The translations under genes and the position numbers were made by a program. From Cytophagales bacterium (lineage in GTDB: Bacteria > Bacteroidota > Bacteroidia > Cytophagales > JAAEPT01), in the NCBI GenBank assembly GCA_011524675.1, contig WTJX01000241.1:2204-11343 (forward strand): a DNA stretch of 9,140 nucleotides, given 5' to 3'. Every line of letters begins with the position of its first letter. Position 1 is the first letter of the stretch. The notes below the pieces were generated by a model. It was not told where the DNA came from. It searched no databases and saw only the letters and a list, made by a program, of their open reading frames with translations. Shown here piece by piece: positions 1-6,400 of this stretch.

Positions 1-408
1 GCACTAAGCCCTGCCGTAGTCTTGAGTAAAGGTGCTGGTAATTTTGAATTTCAGCAGACAGGGGGTGAAGTCGAAGCACAATATTATACCATATCGGGGA
101 CAGGTGGTGATGGATTGTTGATTGATGGAGGTTCTATTTCCAACTTTAATAATGGTATCTTTACCGGTGGTATAGGGAATGCCTACATCACCCTGTCCGA
201 CAATGTAGACCTTGCCGCTAGTGGCGATAGCATTGTTGCCAATAATGTGGTGTTCAATGCTGGGCCTACTCACAATGTAAGTGTCGGTAACAAAACCACT
301 TCTTCTGGGGCTAATGATCATATTACTTTTGTGATTGCCGGTGGTACCTTGGCAGGCAAAGATTATGAAAACGACGTTGCTACTGCTGATGGCGGTTTTG
401 TGAGGTGG
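1..408 (+). other. QYY module, copy 1 (left end cut by window)
   Basis: Residues 1-136 of the fragment. The segment LSKGAGNFEF at residues 8-17 aligns with LNRGSGNYFY of copy 2, and AQYYTIS at residues 26-32 aligns with ARYYTIS of copy 2. The NFNNGIFTGG segment near residue 48 matches the NFS-[DN]-G segment of the other copies, and the module ends in GGFVRW with Trp136, eight residues before the first WTG. Compared with copies 2-4 it lacks the SLVG opening and the preceding Asp-rich lead-in, which must lie just left of the window. Predicted to be all-beta and extracellular. I do not recognise a named domain family; function unknown. Confidence 0.75.
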
Positions 409-3400
409 CAGTTTCCTTCTGGTTTCTTTTGGACTGGAGCAGCCTCTAACGATTGGGAAAATGCTAACAACTGGACTGACCCAGACGGAAACACAGGGAC
501 TTTTATACCAAGTGAGGCAGATACCATTTATATTTATGAAGAGCATGTCACAGGTTCAAACCTTCCTACCATTGACGCTACGACAGGTAATGTAGAACTT
601 ACACGATTAAACCTACAAGGAAACGTAAGCTTGATCGTAGATGGTGGTACATTGGATATCAATGAAAACATTACCATCGCTACGGGGGCGACCCTCACAC
701 AAACGTCATCGACAGATACCATTTACGTAGGGGGGAACTGGTCTAATGCAGGTACTTTCAATGAAAATGATGCTACCGTCATTTTTGACGATTCTTCTGC
801 GAATGCTTATACCATTACTACATTCGATGCTGCCGATAATTTTAATAATGTTATTTTTAGAGGAACGGCTACCTATTCGATAGGGGCAGAACTAACGATC
901 AATGGTGATATCAGTATATTAGGAGGTACATTTAGCAACAGTGTAGGCGCAAACCTAAACATTTATGGTAACTGGACAGTAAATGGTGGTGTATACGATG
1001 GTGGTTCTGGTACTACTTATTTCTTACGCAATGATGGCGGTACTGCTGAAATCAATGGCGGTACATTTTATAATGTAGAGTTTAGTGGAAACTCTACAAA
1101 GAGCGTTTTGAGTAATATTTCAGTGAATGATATTACTATTGTTGACGAAGTAGGTAACTCCTTACATGGAAATGATAAACTCATCTTGGTAGGAGGGAAT
1201 TGGCAAAATAATAAAGCAGACGGTTTCGTTCCTGGGACGAGTACGATCGTATTCAACGGAGAGCAAGACCAAAACATTGATGGTACAGGAACGCAAGCTT
1301 TTCATAAACTTACTTTCCAAGGCAGTGGAGTGAAAGGCTTTCATGATAATGCTACCTTAACAGGATCTATGACCATCATTTCAGACCAGGTGAATGTAGA
1401 CATCTTAGATGGTATTAGTGTACAAGGAGACGGGGATGACGTCTTTGCTATGTCTGGTGGGGCACTGAGAATCTTTGGACAAGACAATTTTCCTTCCAAC
1501 TTTTCTGACTATAGTTTGACTGGTGGTTTAGTATTGTATACTTATAATGGTGCTACAGATCAAGTGATTAAAGGTGGTTTAACTTATAACAACCTACAAA
1601 TTAGAAACTGGGATAACTACGCTGGTGCAACAAGAACCTTGGACGGTAATATTGAGGTATTGGGAGATTTGACCTTGATGGATGTATATGACCTAGAAGT
1701 CAATGACCATACCATTACCCTTACAGGTAACTTCAATGTAGATGATAGCTTTACTGGTGCGGTGAACTGGGGAGAAGGTACATTTATTCATAATGGTGCT
1801 TATTTGGCATTGGATGCTGACATTACAACCTTCAACAATGTCTTTTTTACAGGCTCTGGATGGAAAGATATATTTAATAACCTCACCATTACAGGAGACT
1901 TTACGCTAGACAATGACATCAATATGAATACAACAGCCTTTGCGATTACTAGTGATGGTACGGGAAGCTTTACGATGAATGAAAATTCAAGGTACACAAC
2001 GGCTGTAACGGGTCAGAAGGCTTTTGCCATGAACTTCAATAGTTATTCTGTTGATGAAACTTCTATATTCCACTTCAACGGAGCAGCAGACATGGAGTTA
2101 TATACACATAATGGAACCATAGAGTTTGGTCATCTATGGGTGTATGGTTCTGCGGGTGATCGCTTTCCAGACGGTACTTTAAATGTAAATGGTAACTTCT
2201 TGATGAATAACAATGTTACCTTAAGCGATCAAAGGCACGATTTTAATTTGAATGGAGAAATTTTAGATTTAAGGGAATATGATGCTACCAACACCATTAC
2301 CCTAGCAAGAGATGGTAATCAAGTTTTACGTGATAATGATAACGAAGTTGGAGATGCCTTTTTATTAAACAATTTAGTATTTGATGGTTCTGGAACTAAA
2401 ACCCTAACTGCCAACCATGGGACTGATACAATCAATATTATTGGTAATGTTACCATTGATGAAGGTGTCATTTTATCTTCTCAGAGGAAAACAGACTTTG
2501 GAGGTACTTCTTGGGTAAATAATGGTAACTTTATTATGACTAATGTTGCTACCAGACCTTTTGTCTTCTATGGTGATGCGGAACAAACTGTAGACCCAGG
2601 GGCGACTAATACGTATAGATATGTAACATTTAGTAACTCTACAGCAACGAACTTTGTAAATAATGGAATCAATATAGACCAAGACCTTACGGTAGATGAA
2701 GGAGATTCCGTTTACTTTGGGAAAGATATTACCCATCATTTTGCTTCGCAAAACTTTTTTATTGACGGAGGTTGGAATTTGGACAGTGCCAACATCAATT
2801 TCGACAGAGGGAATGCCCAAACTTTGCCAGGGATCAAAGCACAGAATGTTACCATCTCGAATGGGGGTACTAAAACGGTAGAAACAGGAGACTGGCATGT
2901 CAATGATTTGATTATTGAAGCGGGAATATTAGATATGAACGCAGATAGCGTGTTTGATATTACCATTACGGGTAACTATATACAAACAGGAGGGGCTTTA
3001 TGGACAGTGGGTGATACTGTATATTTTGAGGCTGACTCTGCGGGACAAACCAAGATCATTCAAATATTAGATTATGAACAGTTTCAAACGGTATACTTTA
3101 ACTTGAACTCAACCAATGACAGAACCTATCAGATCAACTCAAACATAGAGTTCCAGTCAGATGTATTTATCGGTGATGGGGCTACAGTAAATCTAACGGG
3201 CTTTACGATGGATTTTGGAAATAACGATGATGATGATCCAATAGGTGAGGTCATGACCATACATAGCGGTGGTAGTTTGGAAGTGGGGCCTGGTGCTACC
3301 ATATCCTTCCATTGTAATGATGACGGTGGTTTAGCTGGTGGAGAGCTAAATGATGTAGGGGCAAGTATTATTGTAGAAGATGGTGGAAGCTTTTCTTTAG

Positions 3401-6400
3401 TGGGGAGCGAAGGAAGCGTGGCGTCCCTCAATAGGGGTAGCGGGAACTATTTTTACCGTATCACTGCAGAGTCTGGGGCAACAGTAGCTGCGAGGTATTA
3501 TACTATAAGTAATATTTGGTACAACGGTTTTCAATTGTTGGATGGTGCAACACTCGACGCAACAAACAACTTCTCTGATGGTATCTTTAGTGATATGCCA
3601 ACCTGGTGGGAATTTTCTTCTTACTATTTATGGTTAGAAAATGATGCAGCTACCACTATTGATAATGTAACCTTTAATTTTGGAGGTACACCAGATCAAA
3701 CATTTGATCTGAATGTAAGAAGGTCTACTGATGTGAGCAATGGTACGATTACCTTTACGAATACCAAAGGGGTATTAGGAAGACCAGGGGCAAACTTCGA
3801 AGGGGAGTACGATGCTACAGGAACGGTACTTAATACCGTAAAAGATGCTACCTTAGGGGTATTGCGATGGGATGAAGTGAATGCAGCCATTTGGGTAGGT
3901 ACGGTAAGTAGTGATTTCTTTGAAGCTGCCAACTGGGACATTGGCATAGTGCCATCTGGCTCCAAATCAGTGGCTGCTACCTTTGATGCTACCATTCCTT
4001 TGGGGCAGCCTTTCAACCCTATCATTGGGGAGGACGATACAGCTAGGGTAGTAAATATAGACATTACCAATGGTGTACTTAAGCTAGAAAATGGGGGGAG
4101 ACTAGAGGTCAGTGGAGATCTAACGCTAGGAGATGGAGTATCGGGTACGCTAGTACAGTCTGATGAGCTAAGTGAAATAGAAATAGAAGGCTCTTGGCTT
4201 GCTTCTACCAATGCATCTTTCTCTCATGGTAACTCTACCGTAACCATGGCAACACCTTTAGCTAAGGTCAATACCTTACAACCACAAGAGTTGCCTTTTT
4301 ATAATCTTAAGGTGACTAATCCACTAGGTTCTGGAGATTTGTCTGTTTCAGGTTTAAATATCCATGTCGAAAATGATTTGACCATTACAGATAATGGTTC
4401 TTTCCACCCTACTACCGCTGGCTACAGAATATACGTAGGTGGTGATTTGAATGGTAATGGAGGTACGTTTAATAATACGTCTGTTTTTGGAAGAGTAGTG
4501 ATGAATGGTACAGAAAATCAAACATTGAATGATATTGATGTAAATGCCTTAGACATTGCCAATACAGCAATTGTAACTGTAACAGATACAGTTACAATAC
4601 CTAATAGCCTTGAAATACAAGATGGAGCTACTTTACTTTTTGCAGGACATATGGACATCAATGGGGAGGTAACCATCTATGAAGGAGGGACACTCATGGG
4701 AACAGACGGCTATAATATCAGGTTTGGGCATCCTAATTGGTGGTCTGCGGGAACCTACGGCAACAATGAAGGAGAAGTCATTTTTGATCGTACCAATAAT
4801 CAATATATATTACAATTAGGTGACGTACCTGTAGAGTTTAACGACTTAACCATCACAGGTGGGGGCAATAAATTCGCTGGTAGATCAGTTGCTGCGGGTT
4901 GGATAGAAGGAAATATTAATCTTTATGGCAACCTAGACATAGACCTTGTCAATAGGACTTTTGTGATCTATGATTATCAAATCCAAAATATTGATACAGA
5001 CCCACTATCGCCTGACACCATGCATATGGCGAGTACAAACTCTGTGATCACTGTTTCGGGTGCAGATAACTTCCCTTCAGGTTTTGCAGTGTATGACTTA
5101 GAAGCTGGTTCTCAACAACGCTATTCTGGAGTAATAAACCAGACGATTAGGGGAGGGATTACCTACGGAGGATTAGTACTTCATACACAGACAACTAAAA
5201 CGCTAGGTGGAGATATTGGAGTGCAAAATTGGTTAGATTTAAATGCATCGACTTTAGACGTATCCGAAAATAACTATACCATCAACATACAAGGGACATG
5301 GCTTGCCGACAATGCCGCTGATAATGGCTCTTTCTTAGGAAGAGAAGGAACGGTAATTTTCGACGGCTCTGCTCTACAGCAAATAAGAATTGCTGAAGGT
5401 GGTGTTCAAGATTTTTATAATATCATTGTGAATAATACGGGCAATACGGTAATAAATGCTGTAGAAGATATAGAAATAGACAATAACCTAACGGTCTTGT
5501 CAGGTACTTATCATACAAACAATAGGTACACCTACATAGGAGGTAGTATGATAGCGACAGGTACGGGGGCATTTGCAAGTGGTGGAAATGAGGTAACGGC
5601 TCGCTATTATTTGAATGCTCCATTAGGCGCTACACCTTCTATACAAACCAATGGGTCTAGCTTTTTCGGAATTACTTTTGATGCACCTGGTGCTACATAT
5701 ACCATGTTAGATGATTTAGAGATAAGAGGTAATCTATTATTGGATACCAACACTATACTCAATGTGAGTGGGAATACCTTGACCTTGGGTGATGGTGATG
5801 ATGTTGCCGAAGTATATGGAATATTGAATGTCTCTACTACATCTAGCCCTGGAGGAACACTAAGAATGGGTAGTGGTGCACAGCTTGCGGTAAAAGAAGA
5901 AGGCGTATTGAGCTTGGTAGGAACAGAATCACAACTGGCAACCGTAAGTAATCATCCTACCAATGGTGGTACGTACACCATCAGAATAGATGGCTCTGCT
6001 ACTCAACCAGCAACTGTACATGCACAATATTACTTGATAGAATTCCCTTCGATAGGTGGTTTTTATGTGACTGAAAACGGCTTGATCGATACAGAAAATA
6101 ATTTTAGTAATGGATCATTCAATAATGGCTTTGCTGGTGGAACGATGCTGAGAATAGAAAATACGCAAGACTTCATTGAAGATAATCTCATAGAGAATAT
6201 ATCTTTCCCATCAAACCCTGGTGGAGGTGCGACCAACATCACGAAGTCCATTGCTACGAGTGGTAGCATAGAGATAGATAACTATTCAGGTGCTTTTTCT
6301 GGTGAGTTATACGATGCTGATGATAACGGATTGATCACTTGGTTGATCCCTCCTATCTATACATGGACAGGCTTGATAGACAATGATTGGTTCAATGAGC

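Larger units (their letters stand above)
661..3207 (+). repeat. Beta-strand repeat region of super-repeat 1 (longest, about 850 residues)
   Basis: Residues 221-1069. Degenerate tandem units share G-x-W ... GTF ... V-x-F ... F-[YN]-N-[VL]-x-F landmarks. The clearest run has Trp247, Trp325 and Trp401 (78 and 76 apart), each followed 31-34 residues later by the FNN/FYN/FHK strand at Phe281, Phe356 and Phe434. A DNFPS module sits at residues 485-576. Later units are more divergent: Trp590 and Trp925 have a shortened gap of 21-22 residues to the next strand marker, whereas Trp838 keeps 34. The pattern of short hydrophobic strands with Gly/Asn/Asp turns fits a right-handed beta-helix or beta-solenoid. 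The copies are clearly diverged, which suggests old duplication. No enzyme active site is visible. Confidence 0.8.
4117..5778 (+). repeat. Beta-strand repeat region of super-repeat 2
   Basis: Residues 1373-1926. Units are marked by G-S-W at Trp1399 with FYNLKV at 1433 (34 residues on), by GGDLNGNGGTF from about 1480, and by G-T-W at Trp1767 with FYNIIV at 1805 (38 residues on). A DNFPS module occupies residues 1679-1765. ARYY at 1867-1870 resembles the QYY core but is not followed by NFSDG or a W module, so I treat it as part of a beta unit. The region is about 300 residues shorter than its counterpart in super-repeat 1, mostly between the DNFPS module and the next QYY module. Confidence 0.78.

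Noticed and set aside
4..546. Long open frame on the - strand (180 codons)
   Set aside because: It lies fully opposite the continuous + strand gene. Its translation has no recognisable domain, and its existence is explained by the codon composition of the + strand.
3226..3237. (GAT)4 microsatellite as a phase-variation tract
   Set aside because: It is a trinucleotide of only four units inside the coding sequence; slippage would add or remove Asp without shifting frame, and it coincides with the Asp-rich loop found before the other QYY copies.
3692..3711. 9-bp inverted repeat with a 2-nt centre (CAGATCAAA / TTTGATCTG)
   Set aside because: Arms of 9 bp are expected about once by chance in a window of this size, and nothing around it suggests a regulatory site.
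3696..4211. Long open frame on the - strand (171 codons, Ser/Pro/Thr-rich)
   Set aside because: It is antisense to QYY copy 2 and W module 2, which are conserved on the + strand. The Ser/Pro-rich product is what reversed Gly/Asn/Asp/Thr codons give.
5581..5700. Possible fifth QYY module (ARYY at residues 1867-1870)
   Set aside because: It has no SLVG opening, no NFSDG segment and no W module after it; it fits the ordinary beta-repeat pattern with an SFFGITF strand.
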